DNA of 64,000 bases from an uncultured Lachnospiraceae bacterium. GTDB taxonomy: Bacteria > Bacillota > Clostridia > Lachnospirales > Lachnospiraceae. The DNA is taken from positions 1 to 64,000 of the forward strand of contig CANQSB010000006.1 in assembly GCA_947626435.1 (NCBI GenBank). Reading direction: 5' to 3'. A model generated the notes under the pieces. The model was not told the DNA's origin and made no database searches. It saw only the letters and a list, made by a program, of their open reading frames with translations. The first letter of the stretch is position 1. Each line of letters begins with the position of its first letter. Positions 35,599 to 45,008 of the stretch are shown one piece after another. The position numbers were made by a program, and so were the translations under genes.

Positions 35599-36561
35599 CT
35601 ATCTGTTGTGGCACGCCACCATATGCCCGCCGCCCTTGTCGGTAAGCGCAGGACAAGACTCCGCGCACTTGTCCGTCGCATAGCGGCATCTCGTGCGGAA
35701 AGCGCAGCCCGTAGGCATATTCATAGGGCTTGGCACATCGCCCGAAAGCACTATCCGCTGACTTTTCTTTGCGGTAATCGGATCGGGTATGGGCACCGCG
35801 CTCAAAAGCGACTCCGTATATGGGTGAATAGGGTGGTCATAAACCTCGTCTGCGTCTCCAATCTCGACCACCTTGCCAAGATACATGACCGCAATCCTAT
35901 TTGAAATATGCCTTACCACAAGCAGGTCATGCGCGATGAAAAGGTACGCCACACCGAGCTTTTCCTGCAAATCCTCAAACATGTTTATAACCTGCGCCTG
36001 AATGGAAACGTCAAGCGCGCTCACAGCCTCGTCGCACACGATAAACTTGGGATTCACCGCAAGTGCCCTCGCGATGCCGATACGCTGTCTTTGTCCGCCC
36101 GAAAACTCGTGCGCATAGCGCGTCGCATGCTCGGCGTTAAGCCCGACAAGCTCCATCAGCCCCAAAATCTTTTCGCGGCGCTCCTTCTTGTCGGCATAAA
36201 GCTTATGCACGTCAAGCGGCTCGCCTATGATATCCTCCACAGTCATCCGCGGATTAAGCGACGAATATGGGTCTTGAAAAACCATCTGCATATTCTTCCT
36301 GTGTTCAGCCATATTTTTGTCCGTTATGACCTCGCCGTTGTACTTTACAGTGCCCGCCGTCGGCTCATAAAGCCTTAAAATAGAGCGTCCCACCGTCGTC
36401 TTGCCGCAGCCCGACTCGCCTACAAGCCCTAGAGTCTCGCCCTCCTTTATGTTGAAGGTAACCCCGTCTACGGCTTTAAGCGGCGTAGTCTTGAAAAAGC
36501 CCGTCTTTATCGGAAAATACTGTTTTAAGTCCTCAACCTCTATCAAATATTCACTGCTCAT
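35599..36561 (-). CDS. oppF: Oligopeptide ABC transporter ATP-binding protein OppF
   Basis: 320 residues. Walker [13 protein letters not shown], signature [15 protein letters not shown] and Walker [14 protein letters not shown] are intact. The C-terminal [20 protein letters not shown] is the cysteine-rich oligopeptide-type extension. It hydrolyses ATP with OppD to drive peptide import. Its start overlaps the end of oppD by 4 bp, suggesting coupling. Confidence 0.93.
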   Translation of the reverse strand: MSSEYLIEVEDLKQYFPIKTGFFKTTPLKAVDGVTFNIKEGETLGLVGESGCGKTTVGRSILRLYEPTAGTVKYNGEVITDKNMAEHRKNMQMVFQDPYSSLNPRMTVEDIIGEPLDVHKLYADKKERREKILGLMELVGLNAEHATRYAHEFSGGQRQRIGIARALAVNPKFIVCDEAVSALDVSIQAQVINMFEDLQEKLGVAYLFIAHDLLVVRHISNRIAVMYLGKVVEIGDADEVYDHPIHPYTESLLSAVPIPDPITAKKSQRIVLSGDVPSPMNMPTGCAFRTRCRYATDKCAESCPALTDKGGGHMVACHNR

Positions 36562-37565
36562 CTGGCGCTTTCTCCCTTCTGTGCCTCATAAAGCTGCTTG
36601 TAAGCAAGCCAGCAGCACGAATAATGTCCGTCAGGCATCTGCACCTGCGGCGGAACCTCGGTCAGACAGATTTTCATTGCCTCGTCACACCTTGCGCAGA
36701 ACGCGCAACCTTTAGGCATATTCAAAAGATTTATCGGCGTGCCCGCAATCGGCACCAGACGCTCCTTGCTGCCGTCAGCTTTCGGTATGGAGCGAAGCAG
36801 ACCCTTTGTATACTCATGGGCGGGTCTGTAAAAAATATCCTCCGCCGTGCCCCTCTCGCACACGCGCCCGCCGTACATGACAATGATCTCGTCACACATG
36901 TCCGCTATAACGCCCAAGTCATGCGTTACCATGATGATCGCCATCCCAAGCTTTTTCTGCAACTCCTGCATAAGCTCCAGAATCTGCGCCTGTATCGTCA
37001 CGTCAAGCGCCGTAGTCGGCTCATCGGCTATAAGGATATCCGGCTCGCACGCAAGCGCCATCGCTATCATGACGCGCTGCCGCATACCGCCCGAAAGCTC
37101 ATGAGGATACTGTTTGATACGCTTCTGCGGCTCGTTTACGCCTACAAGCTCGAGCATCTCGATCGCCCTGTCCTTCGCCTGTTTTTTGTCCTTGTCGGTG
37201 TGGAGCAGAATCGCCTCCATAAGCTGATTGCCTATTGTAAACACAGGATTAAGGCTCGTCATGGGATCCTGGAAAATAATGCTGCAGCACTTTCCCCTAA
37301 AGCCCTTCATCTGCTTTTTGTCAAACTTTGTGATGTCTTGTCCCTTGTAAAGCACCTCGCCGCTCACAATGCGCCCTGTCGAAGCCAGAATCTGCATAAT
37401 CGAATACGCCGTGACGCTCTTGCCCGAGCCCGACTCGCCTACAATGCCAAGTATCTTGCCCGGCGCCAGATTAAAAGTCACGCCGTTTACAGCCTTCACC
37501 TCGCCCGAATCCGTAAAAAATGATGTGTGCAAATCCTTTACCTGTAAAATATATTCTTCGCCCAT
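36558..37565 (-). CDS. oppD: Oligopeptide ABC transporter ATP-binding protein OppD
   Basis: About 335 residues. [15 protein letters not shown] (Walker A), [15 protein letters not shown] (signature) and [15 protein letters not shown] (Walker B) are present, and the C-terminus has the [15 protein letters not shown] cysteine cluster. The start at 37565 has GGAGGG 7 nt upstream; an ATG 15 nt earlier overlaps that site. It is the partner ATPase of OppF in the BCDFA operon. Confidence 0.93.
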   Translation of the reverse strand: MGEEYILQVKDLHTSFFTDSGEVKAVNGVTFNLAPGKILGIVGESGSGKSVTAYSIMQILASTGRIVSGEVLYKGQDITKFDKKQMKGFRGKCCSIIFQDPMTSLNPVFTIGNQLMEAILLHTDKDKKQAKDRAIEMLELVGVNEPQKRIKQYPHELSGGMRQRVMIAMALACEPDILIADEPTTALDVTIQAQILELMQELQKKLGMAIIMVTHDLGVIADMCDEIIVMYGGRVCERGTAEDIFYRPAHEYTKGLLRSIPKADGSKERLVPIAGTPINLLNMPKGCAFCARCDEAMKICLTEVPPQVQMPDGHYSCCWLAYKQLYEAQKGESAR

Positions 37566-37581
37566 CTCTCTTCCCTCCATT

Positions 37582-38652
37582 TTACTTTTTCAGCTTGGGA
37601 TCAAACGCGTCCCTAAGCCCGTCGCCAAGCAGATTAAACGAAAGCACTATCAGACAGATGACTATGGAAGGGATTATCAGCTTGTACGGATAGCTCTGCA
37701 AGCCCTCGCGCGCGCTGTTTGCGAGGCTGCCGAGCGACGGCATCGGCGACTGTACGCCAAGCCCGATAAAGCTTAAGTAACTTTCCGTAAATATAGCCGA
37801 CGGTATCTGCAGCGCGGTCGAAATAAAGATGACGCTGACGCAGTTGGGAATAATATGCTTTAATATAATCCTGCCGCTCTTTGCGCCCGTGGTCTTTGCC
37901 GCGAGGATATACTCGTTATTTTTTATAGTTAGAATCTGTCCGCGCACGAGACGCGCCATGCTGACCCAATAAAGCAGACCGTAAACTATGAAAAGCGAAA
38001 TCATGTTTACGCCAAGCTTCTGGAACACCGTGCCCTCAAGCAGCGGCTTCAATGTCTCGTCAAGCACTACCGAAAGCAGGATTATTACGAGCATGTCAGG
38101 CAGCGAATAAATGATGTCGACAATCCTCATCATTATCAAGTCGACCCTGCCGCCCATATATCCCGATATGCTGCCGTACAAAAGTCCTATCACCAAAACT
38201 ATGATGCTCGCAAAAAGCCCTACCGCAAGCGACACGCGCGTACCGTAAACCACGCGTATGAAATAGTCGCGGCACATAGCGTCAGTGCCCATTATGTGAG
38301 GGAATACCTCGCCGCCCTGCTCTATGTATTTTAGCTCGTTTTCGGAATACTCAAAGGGCTTTAGGTTTTTCGCCGTCTTGTCGCGCTTTCCGTTTACAGA
38401 GATAATCTCGGAATAGCTGTAGGGCACCACATGGGGCGCTATGACGATGATGCCGACGATAAGCGCCAGCACTATAATGCTCATAACAGCAAGCGGATTT
38501 TTCATAAGCTTTCTCATGCCGTCCTTAAAAAAGGTGGTGGACTCGCTCATGACGTCCTGCTGCCGTTTTTCCTCCTCCGTCGCCTTTTCAAATTTTGAAA
38601 GGTCTATCTGTGCGCTGAAAATATTTTTAGAAACTGTTTTCTGTTCTGCCAC
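37582..38652 (-). CDS. oppC: Oligopeptide ABC transporter permease OppC
   Basis: 356 residues. A cytoplasmic N-terminus leads to a first helix, then an extracytoplasmic stretch of about 60 residues. The core has HIMGTDAMCRDYFIRVVYG and ILAAKTTGAKSGRIILKHIIPN, the EAA loop. It ends GDGLRDAFDPKLKK, typical for OppC. It forms the channel with OppB, 12 bp downstream of it. Confidence 0.93.
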   Translation of the reverse strand: MAEQKTVSKNIFSAQIDLSKFEKATEEEKRQQDVMSESTTFFKDGMRKLMKNPLAVMSIIVLALIVGIIVIAPHVVPYSYSEIISVNGKRDKTAKNLKPFEYSENELKYIEQGGEVFPHIMGTDAMCRDYFIRVVYGTRVSLAVGLFASIIVLVIGLLYGSISGYMGGRVDLIMMRIVDIIYSLPDMLVIILLSVVLDETLKPLLEGTVFQKLGVNMISLFIVYGLLYWVSMARLVRGQILTIKNNEYILAAKTTGAKSGRIILKHIIPNCVSVIFISTALQIPSAIFTESYLSFIGLGVQSPMPSLGSLANSAREGLQSYPYKLIIPSIVICLIVLSFNLLGDGLRDAFDPKLKK

Positions 38653-38664
38653 GGTTCTTCCTCC

Positions 38665-39579
38665 TTAATCGTCAAGCTTGATTCTTGGGTCGACTATACT
38701 GTAGACGATATCCGTTATAAGGTTCATAGTGACCATCAGAATGGCAAGGAACATCGTAGTCCCCATAATCATAGTGTAGTCGCGGTTGTTTATGCTTGAT
38801 ATGAATTTAGAGCCAAGACCGCCAATCGTGAAAATATTCTCCACCACGAGGCTTCCCGTAATGATGTAGGCAAGCATTGGTCCGATATACGTGATGACAG
38901 GGATAACCGCGTTTCTGAGAGCGTGCTTAAAGATAACCTTCCATCCCGCCACGCCCTTCGCGTTTGCGGTCCTGATGTAGTCCTGCCCAAGCGCGTCAAG
39001 CATACTCGTCTTTGTAAGGCGCGTGATGTACGCCATGGGATAAAGCGAAAGCGCTATTACGGGGAGGGTATAGTTTGTATTCTCCACGCTCCATACGGGA
39101 ATCCATTTGAGCGCGAGGCAGAACACGTACAACAGCACCGTGGCAAGCACGAAGCTCGGCACAGCCGTGAACAGCGTCGTGAAAAATACGATAATCCTAT
39201 CAATCAAAGTATTGCGCTTCAACGCGGCAAGGCTGCCAAGCACCACTCCGACAACGGCGGCAACGAGCGCCGCAAGCCCTCCAAGCTTTGCCGATATGGG
39301 GAAAGACTCGCCTATAATCGTGGAAATGCTTCTGCCGTTCTTTAAAGATACGCCCAAATCGCCTTTGAGGAAGTTCTTTAGATAAATAACGAACTGCTCC
39401 GGCACGGGCTTGTCAAGGTTATATCTTGCCTCAAGCACAAGCTGTACCTCCTTGCTCGGCGCTTTCTCCGACGCAAACGGACCGCCCGGGATGGCGTTCA
39501 TCGTAAAGAAGGTGATTGCCGCGATTATGAAAACTGTTACGATGGCGAGGATGATCCTCTTAATGATGTATCTGTACAT
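38665..39579 (-). CDS. oppB: Oligopeptide ABC transporter permease OppB
   Basis: 304 residues. YIIKRIILAIVTVFIIAAITFF is the usual first helix, DYIRTANAKGVAGWKVIFKHALRN the EAA loop, and IVDPRIKLDD the OppB end. It is the first structural gene of the BCDFA operon. GGAG lies upstream of the ATG and the TAA of a possible 37-codon leader ORF lies 12 nt before it. Confidence 0.93.
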   Translation of the reverse strand: MYRYIIKRIILAIVTVFIIAAITFFTMNAIPGGPFASEKAPSKEVQLVLEARYNLDKPVPEQFVIYLKNFLKGDLGVSLKNGRSISTIIGESFPISAKLGGLAALVAAVVGVVLGSLAALKRNTLIDRIIVFFTTLFTAVPSFVLATVLLYVFCLALKWIPVWSVENTNYTLPVIALSLYPMAYITRLTKTSMLDALGQDYIRTANAKGVAGWKVIFKHALRNAVIPVITYIGPMLAYIITGSLVVENIFTIGGLGSKFISSINNRDYTMIMGTTMFLAILMVTMNLITDIVYSIVDPRIKLDD

Positions 39580-39591
39580 CTTCTCAACTCC

Positions 39592-39705
39592 TTATGCCTC
39601 ATATTTCGCACAGCGCCTCGAAATCTCCGCAATATTGGCTAAACCGTGCGTTTTCAAAAAGGATTTGCAAAAAAAGACGATGATGACACTGTTGCCGTTC
39701 ACCAT
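39592..39705 (-). CDS. Candidate 37-codon leader ORF of the first opp operon
   Basis: The ATG lies inside the stem of the leader hairpin, only about 9 nt after the predicted transcription start. The frame runs through the T-tract and stops 12 nt before the oppB ATG, overlapping its ribosome-site region. It would encode MVNGNSVIIVFF followed by a basic stretch and RRCAKYEA at the end. There is no Shine-Dalgarno, so translation would be near-leaderless. It may be a regulatory peptide or chance; position makes it worth recording. Confidence 0.3.
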   Translation of the reverse strand: MVNGNSVIIVFFCKSFLKTHGLANIAEISRRCAKYEA

Positions 39706-39709
39706 CGTC
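39669..39709 (-). terminator. Promoter-proximal terminator/attenuator of the first opp operon
   Basis: GACGATGATG (39676-39685) pairs with CACCATCGTC (39700-39709), one wobble, with a 12-14 nt loop. On the minus strand seven T follow at once (39675-39669). The structure starts a few nt after the predicted transcription start, so most transcripts would stop at about 45 nt unless released. Confidence 0.65.
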
Positions 39710-39720
39710 CGACTTTCTGT

Positions 39721-39749
39721 ATGATAATACATTTTTTATGCATTGTCAA
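39721..39749 (-). promoter_or_regulatory. Promoter of the first opp operon
   Basis: Perfect TTGACA (39749-39744), 17 nt, TATCAT (39726-39721) on the minus strand. Confidence 0.75.
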
Positions 39750-39845
39750 CTTTTTTGTAAGCATTTATGTATGGAAATTTTTCCGTATTTAAAAAAGACC
39801 CCTGTTTTTCGAGGTCTTTTTCCGCTGTTTTCCGATATTTTTTAT

Positions 39846-40133
39846 TTAAATCCACATCTTCAGCATAAGCCAGATTGCGGCGCCCAGACCGCCGATAAAG
39901 GCAAAAGCGATAAGGAGTGCCGCCCCGATTGCGCCAAGCACATATATGCGCCTCTCCTGCGGAGTAAGCTCCCACTGCGGCTGATTTTGCGTTTTTTCTT
40001 CGTCTTCCGGCTCAGGCTTTTCCTTTTTTGCGCGCCGTCCAAGCGTAAAGAGCGCACCGAGCCCCTGACGGCCGATGCCGCTCATATCGGCTATGGTATG
40101 CCCGTCATCCTCCCACTTGTCATTCCCTGCCAT
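39846..40133 (-). CDS. Small single-pass membrane protein of the second opp operon
   Basis: 95 residues, no family recognised. The N-terminal 50 residues are hydrophilic and charged (GRRAKKEKPEPEDEEK), followed by ELTPQERRIYVLG and one long hydrophobic helix ending in WLMLKMWI. Its ATG overlaps the oppF stop (TAATG), so it is translationally coupled to the transporter and likely made in step with it. It might be an assembly or regulatory subunit; that is inference. Confidence 0.75.
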   Translation of the reverse strand: MAGNDKWEDDGHTIADMSGIGRQGLGALFTLGRRAKKEKPEPEDEEKTQNQPQWELTPQERRIYVLGAIGAALLIAFAFIGGLGAAIWLMLKMWI

Positions 40134-41119
40134 TATTTATCGTACAAGTGGCAGACTACATAATGGCCGTCCTCCACCTCGCGCTGTACGGGCGCTTCCT
40201 CCTTGCATCTTTGCGTGCAGTTTGCGCAGCGCGTGTGGAATTTGCAGCCCGAAGGAGGATTGGCGGGAGAAGGTATCGTACCCTCGAGCACGATTCTGTT
40301 CATCTTTGCCTTGGGGTCGGGAATCGGGATTGCCGAAAACAGCGCTTTCGTGTAAGGATGCAGCGGATTCCTGAAAATATCCTCAGTCCTGCCGTACTCG
40401 ACAAGATTACCCAGATACATGACGCCGACGACATCCGAAATATGTTCCACCACGGACAAATCATGCGATATAAACAAGTATGTCAGGTTTCTCTGCCTCT
40501 GCAGACTTTTCAACAGATTTATAATCTGGGCCTGTATCGAAACGTCAAGCGCAGAAACAGGCTCGTCGCACACTATAAACTCAGGGTTAAGCGCAAGCGC
40601 GCGCGCTATGCAGATACGCTGCCTCTGCCCGCCCGAAAATTCATGCGGATAACGCGCCTTGTGGAACGGCTGCAGGCCGCACTCGTCCATTACCGTATCA
40701 ATATAATCGTTAAACTCCGCCTTTGACACAAGGTCGTGCTCGCGCACCGCCTCGCCTATAATCTCGCCTACCGGCAGACGCGGCGACAGGCTCGAAAACG
40801 GATCCTGGAAAATTATCTGCATCTTGGTACGCAGGGCGCGCATCTCTTTTTTGGAAAGGTCATAAACCTCCTTGCCGTTAAACAATACCTGTCCGCCCGT
40901 CTTTTCGCCCGACAGGCGAAGTATGGTGCGCCCCGTAGTAGTCTTGCCGCAGCCCGACTCGCCTACAAGCCCCATTGTCGTGCCACGCTTTAAATTAAAC
41001 GTGACGCCGTCCACAGCCTTTACCTGTCCGACTGCCTTTGACATCATTCCGCCCTTTATCGGGAAATATTTTTTGAGCTCGTCAACCATAAGGATATATT
41101 GCGGATCATAAGTCACCAT
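40133..41119 (-). CDS. oppF: Oligopeptide ABC transporter ATP-binding protein OppF (second system)
   Basis: About 328 residues. [30 protein letters not shown] and EFIVCDEPVSALD are the ATPase motifs, and GCKFHTRCANCTQRC is the cysteine-rich tail. The start at 41119 has AGGGGG at good spacing, 4 bp after the oppD stop; an ATG 24 nt earlier lies within oppD and lacks a site. Confidence 0.92.
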   Translation of the reverse strand: MVTYDPQYILMVDELKKYFPIKGGMMSKAVGQVKAVDGVTFNLKRGTTMGLVGESGCGKTTTGRTILRLSGEKTGGQVLFNGKEVYDLSKKEMRALRTKMQIIFQDPFSSLSPRLPVGEIIGEAVREHDLVSKAEFNDYIDTVMDECGLQPFHKARYPHEFSGGQRQRICIARALALNPEFIVCDEPVSALDVSIQAQIINLLKSLQRQRNLTYLFISHDLSVVEHISDVVGVMYLGNLVEYGRTEDIFRNPLHPYTKALFSAIPIPDPKAKMNRIVLEGTIPSPANPPSGCKFHTRCANCTQRCKEEAPVQREVEDGHYVVCHLYDK

Positions 41120-41123
41120 ACCT

Positions 41124-42272
41124 CTATACCCCCTTTTTCTCATTACCGCTGTAGCGGTAGCAGCTTACCTTGTGAGTATCCGACAGGCTTATCTCCCCGG
41201 GATATGCGCCGTCGCACTGACCGACGCACATATTGCAGCGGTCCTTGAAATAGCAATAATTCGGCATATCTATGGGATTAGGCACTTTGCCCGGTATCGA
41301 ATAAAGCTCGTCAACCTGCTTACCGACTACAGGCTTTGACGCCATAAGCCCAATCGTGTATGGATGCGCGGGATTTTCAAAAATCTCCTCCGTCGTGCCT
41401 TTCTCGACGACGCGCCCCGCGTACATGACCACCACATAATCCGCCATTTCCGCGATAACTCCCAAATCATGCGTGATAAACATAATGGACGAATTAATCT
41501 TGCTCTTTAATCCGCGCAGCAAATCAAGCACTTGCGCCTGAATCGTCACGTCAAGCGCCGTAGTCGGCTCGTCCGCTATTATCACCTTTGGATTGCATGC
41601 AAGCGCCATCGCTATGACGACGCGCTGGCGCATACCGCCCGAAAGCTCATGCGGGAACATCTTATAAACGCCCTCGCTGTTTGCTATGCCTACCATCTCC
41701 AAAAGCTCTATCGTGCGCTTTTTCATATCGTCCTTGCTCATGTCCTTGTTGTGAAGCTCAAGAACCTCCTCAAGCTGGGCGCCTATACGGAATACGGGAT
41801 TGAGCGCCGTCATAGGCTCCTGAAAAATCATTGAGACGAAATTGCCACGCAAATCCTGCAGCTTTTCATACGGCATTTTCGCGATGTCATACGCCTTGTC
41901 GCCAAGGTTTAAGCGTATCTCGCCCTCGACAATCTGTCCCTGCGGCCTTTGCAGAAGCTGCATAAGCGAAAGGCTCGTCACGGATTTGCCGCAGCCCGAC
42001 TCGCCTACCACGCCTACCGTCTTTCCGACAGGCACTTCAAAGGTAACGCCATCCACGCTCTTTACCACGCCCGCATCCGTAAAGAAATACGTGTGCAGGT
42101 TGTCAAACTCCACGGCGTTTTTGTCGTCATGCATAGTGGTAAGGTACTCGCTCTCAGGTACTTTTTTGCGCTTGCGCTTCTTTTCCAAATCATTTATAAC
42201 TTTTCTGTTCGCTTTGGCAATCTGACGCGATTCCTTGGCGGAGAGATAGCCCTCCGATTTATTTTTTGCCAT
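41124..42272 (-). CDS. oppD: Oligopeptide ABC transporter ATP-binding protein OppD (second system)
   Basis: 382 residues, longer than usual because of a very basic N-terminal extension of about 50 residues ([22 protein letters not shown]). The ATPase motifs [30 protein letters not shown] and [12 protein letters not shown] are intact. The C-terminus has [14 protein letters not shown]. The basic extension might contact RNA, lipid headgroups or another subunit; no function is shown. Confidence 0.92.
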   Translation of the reverse strand: MAKNKSEGYLSAKESRQIAKANRKVINDLEKKRKRKKVPESEYLTTMHDDKNAVEFDNLHTYFFTDAGVVKSVDGVTFEVPVGKTVGVVGESGCGKSVTSLSLMQLLQRPQGQIVEGEIRLNLGDKAYDIAKMPYEKLQDLRGNFVSMIFQEPMTALNPVFRIGAQLEEVLELHNKDMSKDDMKKRTIELLEMVGIANSEGVYKMFPHELSGGMRQRVVIAMALACNPKVIIADEPTTALDVTIQAQVLDLLRGLKSKINSSIMFITHDLGVIAEMADYVVVMYAGRVVEKGTTEEIFENPAHPYTIGLMASKPVVGKQVDELYSIPGKVPNPIDMPNYCYFKDRCNMCVGQCDGAYPGEISLSDTHKVSCYRYSGNEKKGV

Positions 42273-42285
42273 CCTCGTCTCCTCC

Positions 42286-43806
42286 TTAACGCTTCATCTT
42301 GGGGTCAAACGCATCGCGCAGACCGTCGCCTACAAAGTTAAAGCCAAGTACAGTAATCAACAGGCAGACGCCTGCGGGTATCCAGATAAACCAGAAGGTC
42401 GTCATTACATATGAATTGTTTACGTCCGAGATGATATTTCCCCATGACGCAAACGGGAACTTAACGCCAAGTCCAAGGAACGAAAGCGTCGCCTCCGTCA
42501 AAATCACGCTGCCCAGACCCATTGTGCAGCTCACGATAAGCTGCGGGATGACGTTCGGGATAAGATGACGGAAAATCCTGCGCGACACGCGTATGCCGCA
42601 CGCCTCCGTCGCCGTCATAAACTCCTGCTCGCGCAGCGACAATATCTGTCCGCGCACTAGACGCGCAATGCCCGCCCAACCAAGCACGCCGAGTATCAGC
42701 ATAAGGTACAGCATACGAAGCTGCGAGTCCACGTTCATATTGTCCATCGCCGCGCCGAGGATAATGATAATCGGCATTGACGGAATGCAGTAAAATATGT
42801 CTACAAGACGCATAATCAGGTTGTCGACCCAGCCTCCGAAGTAGCCCGAAATACCGCCCATAATGACACCCAGCGTAGTCTCGATAATCACCACTATAAA
42901 GCCGATGATAAGCGACACGCGCCCGCCGTACATAAGACGCACGAGCATGTCCATGCCGTTGTTGTCAGTGCCAAGCGGATGCGCCTTTGACGGCCTTGAA
43001 TAGGTGTCGTATACATATGTCTCAGTTTCCTGCTTTACGGACCACACCTTCGTGCTCGCGTCATATGAGATGGCGTATGTATGCTCCTCGCCGCCCGCGT
43101 CGGCATACACGAACTCGTCCGTATCAGCTTCCAGAGCTTCTTCAAGGCGCTCCTTAAAGTCGCGCGTTATCTCGACTCCGTTCTCCTTTGAGGCGACTAC
43201 AAAACGGCTTATGTAGCCAAGCACCAGATTGTCCTCTATGATGTTTCCGTCGCCGTCAAGCGTATAGTCCGTGCCGTCAGCCGAAAATGAGCCCTCGCCA
43301 TTGACATACGCTTTCAGCGCCTCATGCTTTACGTTAAACGGAAGCTCGTCCATCTGATCCGCCGCGTTCACTATGTCCTTATACGCGATGGCAAGCAGCG
43401 TGCCGTCGGCAGTGCTTATGGCATACAAATCCTCGCCCTCCTGCGCGTAGGCATAGCTTATGTCCTTGTACTCAAATTCCGTCTTGTTCTTTCCAAGCGC
43501 CAAAAGGAACTGCGCCTGCAGAATCGTAGGGAACTCCTGTCCGTCAGCCACAGCATAGCGCAGGTCGTCATTGCGCGTCACTCCCACGTATTCCTTTTCC
43601 AGATAGGTATATGTGTAAAACTGCTCGTCCTGTCCGTAAGGCATTACAAGACCGCCCACAAATGAAAAGAGAAACATCACTATAAGCATTATCAGTCCCA
43701 GCACCGCAAGACGGTTCCTAAAAAACCTCTTGGCGACAAGCGCCCCGGGAGAAAGCACCTTAACCCTGCGGTCGTCATTAAGTGAATATTTATTTTCCTC
43801 AGACAT
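42286..43806 (-). CDS. oppC: Oligopeptide ABC transporter permease OppC with about 200-residue extracytoplasmic insertion
   Basis: 506 residues against about 300-350 for typical OppC. The first helix (AVLGLIMLIVMFLFSFVGGL) is followed, from about residue 55 to 265, by a soluble acidic region with tandem beta-like pieces such as EGEDLYAISTADGTLLAI and AGGEEHTYAISYDASTKVWSV. The normal core resumes at HPLGTDNNGMDMLVRLMYGG and includes MTATEACGIRVSRRIFRHLIPN (EAA loop) and the end GDGLRDAFDPKMKR. By topology the insertion lies outside the membrane, where it could touch the binding protein. Confidence 0.9.
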   Translation of the reverse strand: MSEENKYSLNDDRRVKVLSPGALVAKRFFRNRLAVLGLIMLIVMFLFSFVGGLVMPYGQDEQFYTYTYLEKEYVGVTRNDDLRYAVADGQEFPTILQAQFLLALGKNKTEFEYKDISYAYAQEGEDLYAISTADGTLLAIAYKDIVNAADQMDELPFNVKHEALKAYVNGEGSFSADGTDYTLDGDGNIIEDNLVLGYISRFVVASKENGVEITRDFKERLEEALEADTDEFVYADAGGEEHTYAISYDASTKVWSVKQETETYVYDTYSRPSKAHPLGTDNNGMDMLVRLMYGGRVSLIIGFIVVIIETTLGVIMGGISGYFGGWVDNLIMRLVDIFYCIPSMPIIIILGAAMDNMNVDSQLRMLYLMLILGVLGWAGIARLVRGQILSLREQEFMTATEACGIRVSRRIFRHLIPNVIPQLIVSCTMGLGSVILTEATLSFLGLGVKFPFASWGNIISDVNNSYVMTTFWFIWIPAGVCLLITVLGFNFVGDGLRDAFDPKMKR

Positions 43807-43822
43807 CGTACCTCCCCCTTTC

Positions 43823-44812
43823 CTAAGACGCGATGCGGACGCGCGGATCCACTACCGCATACAGTATGTCGGAAATAAGATTGCCAAGCAGCGTCAGTAC
43901 GGCAATAAACGTCAGATAAAACATGGTAAACGGAATATCACCCGCCACCATCGCCTGATATGACACATAGCCTATGCCGGGGATTGAAAACAGCGTCTCC
44001 GTAATAAGCGCCCCCGAGAAAAGTCCTGGCAGAGAGCCGCCGACTATCGTGACGAGCGGAATGAGCGTATTGCGAAAAGCGTGATGATATATGACCTTTT
44101 TTTCGCTCACGCCCTTTGCACGCGCGGTACGGATATAATCGGCATTCAGCACCTCAAGCATATTCGTGCGCGTGTAGCGCATAAGAGAGCCTACCGAAAC
44201 AATAGTCAGCGTGGCAATCGGCAGTATGAGATGGCTGCACTTGTCCAAAAACTGCCCCATAGAATCAAGCTGCGCGAAGTTGCGCCCGACAAACCCGTGC
44301 GTGTCAAGCCAGCCCAGCTTGACGGCGAATATAAGCTTCAGCACTGTGGCAAAAAAGAAGGTGGGAAGACTTATGCCGACAAGCGCACTCGCCGAAATGA
44401 TATAGTCCGATTTTGAATACTGCTTCGTCGCCGCGATAATGCCGAGCGGAATAGCTATGATAAGCTCCAATATCAGCGAAATAGCCCCCATAACGAACGA
44501 TACGCCGATAACGCTCTTAAACTCCTCAACAACGGGCACGGTAAATTTCCAACTGTCGCCAAAATTGCCGCGCAGGAAGTCGCCAAGCCAATGCACGTAC
44601 CCCGCGGGAATCGGTTGGTCAAGCCCGTAGGAAGCGTTTAGCTGCGCAAGCCACTCCTCATACGGCTTCGAGCCGGGCGCAGTCGAAAGCTGCATTGCCA
44701 TCGTCTCCACATAACTTGCAGGCAGACAGCGTACCAGCGTATAGATAACAAGTGTCACAAAAAACAAGATGCCTATAGAAACCAGAATGCGCTTGATAAT
44801 ATATTTCCGCAA
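43823..44812 (-). CDS. oppB: Oligopeptide ABC transporter permease OppB (second system)
   Basis: 329 residues. YIIKRILVSIGILFFVTLVIYTLVRCLP is the first helix, NADYIRTARAKGVSEKKVIYHHAFRN the EAA loop, and VVDPRVRIAS the end. It follows the oppA gene after about 200 bp containing two hairpins, and lies 16 bp before oppC. Confidence 0.92.
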   Translation of the reverse strand: MRKYIIKRILVSIGILFFVTLVIYTLVRCLPASYVETMAMQLSTAPGSKPYEEWLAQLNASYGLDQPIPAGYVHWLGDFLRGNFGDSWKFTVPVVEEFKSVIGVSFVMGAISLILELIIAIPLGIIAATKQYSKSDYIISASALVGISLPTFFFATVLKLIFAVKLGWLDTHGFVGRNFAQLDSMGQFLDKCSHLILPIATLTIVSVGSLMRYTRTNMLEVLNADYIRTARAKGVSEKKVIYHHAFRNTLIPLVTIVGGSLPGLFSGALITETLFSIPGIGYVSYQAMVAGDIPFTMFYLTFIAVLTLLGNLISDILYAVVDPRVRIAS

Positions 44813-44862
44813 AGAAATACCCCCTTCATAAATATTCTAAAATACAGCACGTTAGTGTACTG

Positions 44863-44909
44863 ACCTGTCGGCGTTTGGCGGATACGTATCCGGCTAAATA
44901 CCGACAGGT
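44863..44909. repeat. Hairpin with nested palindrome before oppB of the second system
   Basis: ACCTGTCGG (44863-44871) pairs with CCGACAGGT (44901-44909), enclosing the 12-bp palindrome GGATACGTATCC (44879-44890). There is no T-tract, so it is more likely an RNA-stability element or operator than a terminator. Confidence 0.5.
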
Positions 44910-44949
44910 CGGTGCATTAAGCTTCGCCTATAAAATAAAGCTATAAAGC

Positions 44950-44981
44950 ATGCTCCCGCGCCCCGCAGGACACGGGAGCAT
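44950..44981 (-). terminator. Hairpin after oppA of the second system
   Basis: ATGCTCCCG pairs with CGGGAGCAT about 30 bp after the oppA stop. It probably reduces read-through into the permease genes, giving more binding protein than permease. Confidence 0.55.
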
Positions 44982-45008
44982 ATATAAGCTTTATTTGCGC
45001 CTTATTTA

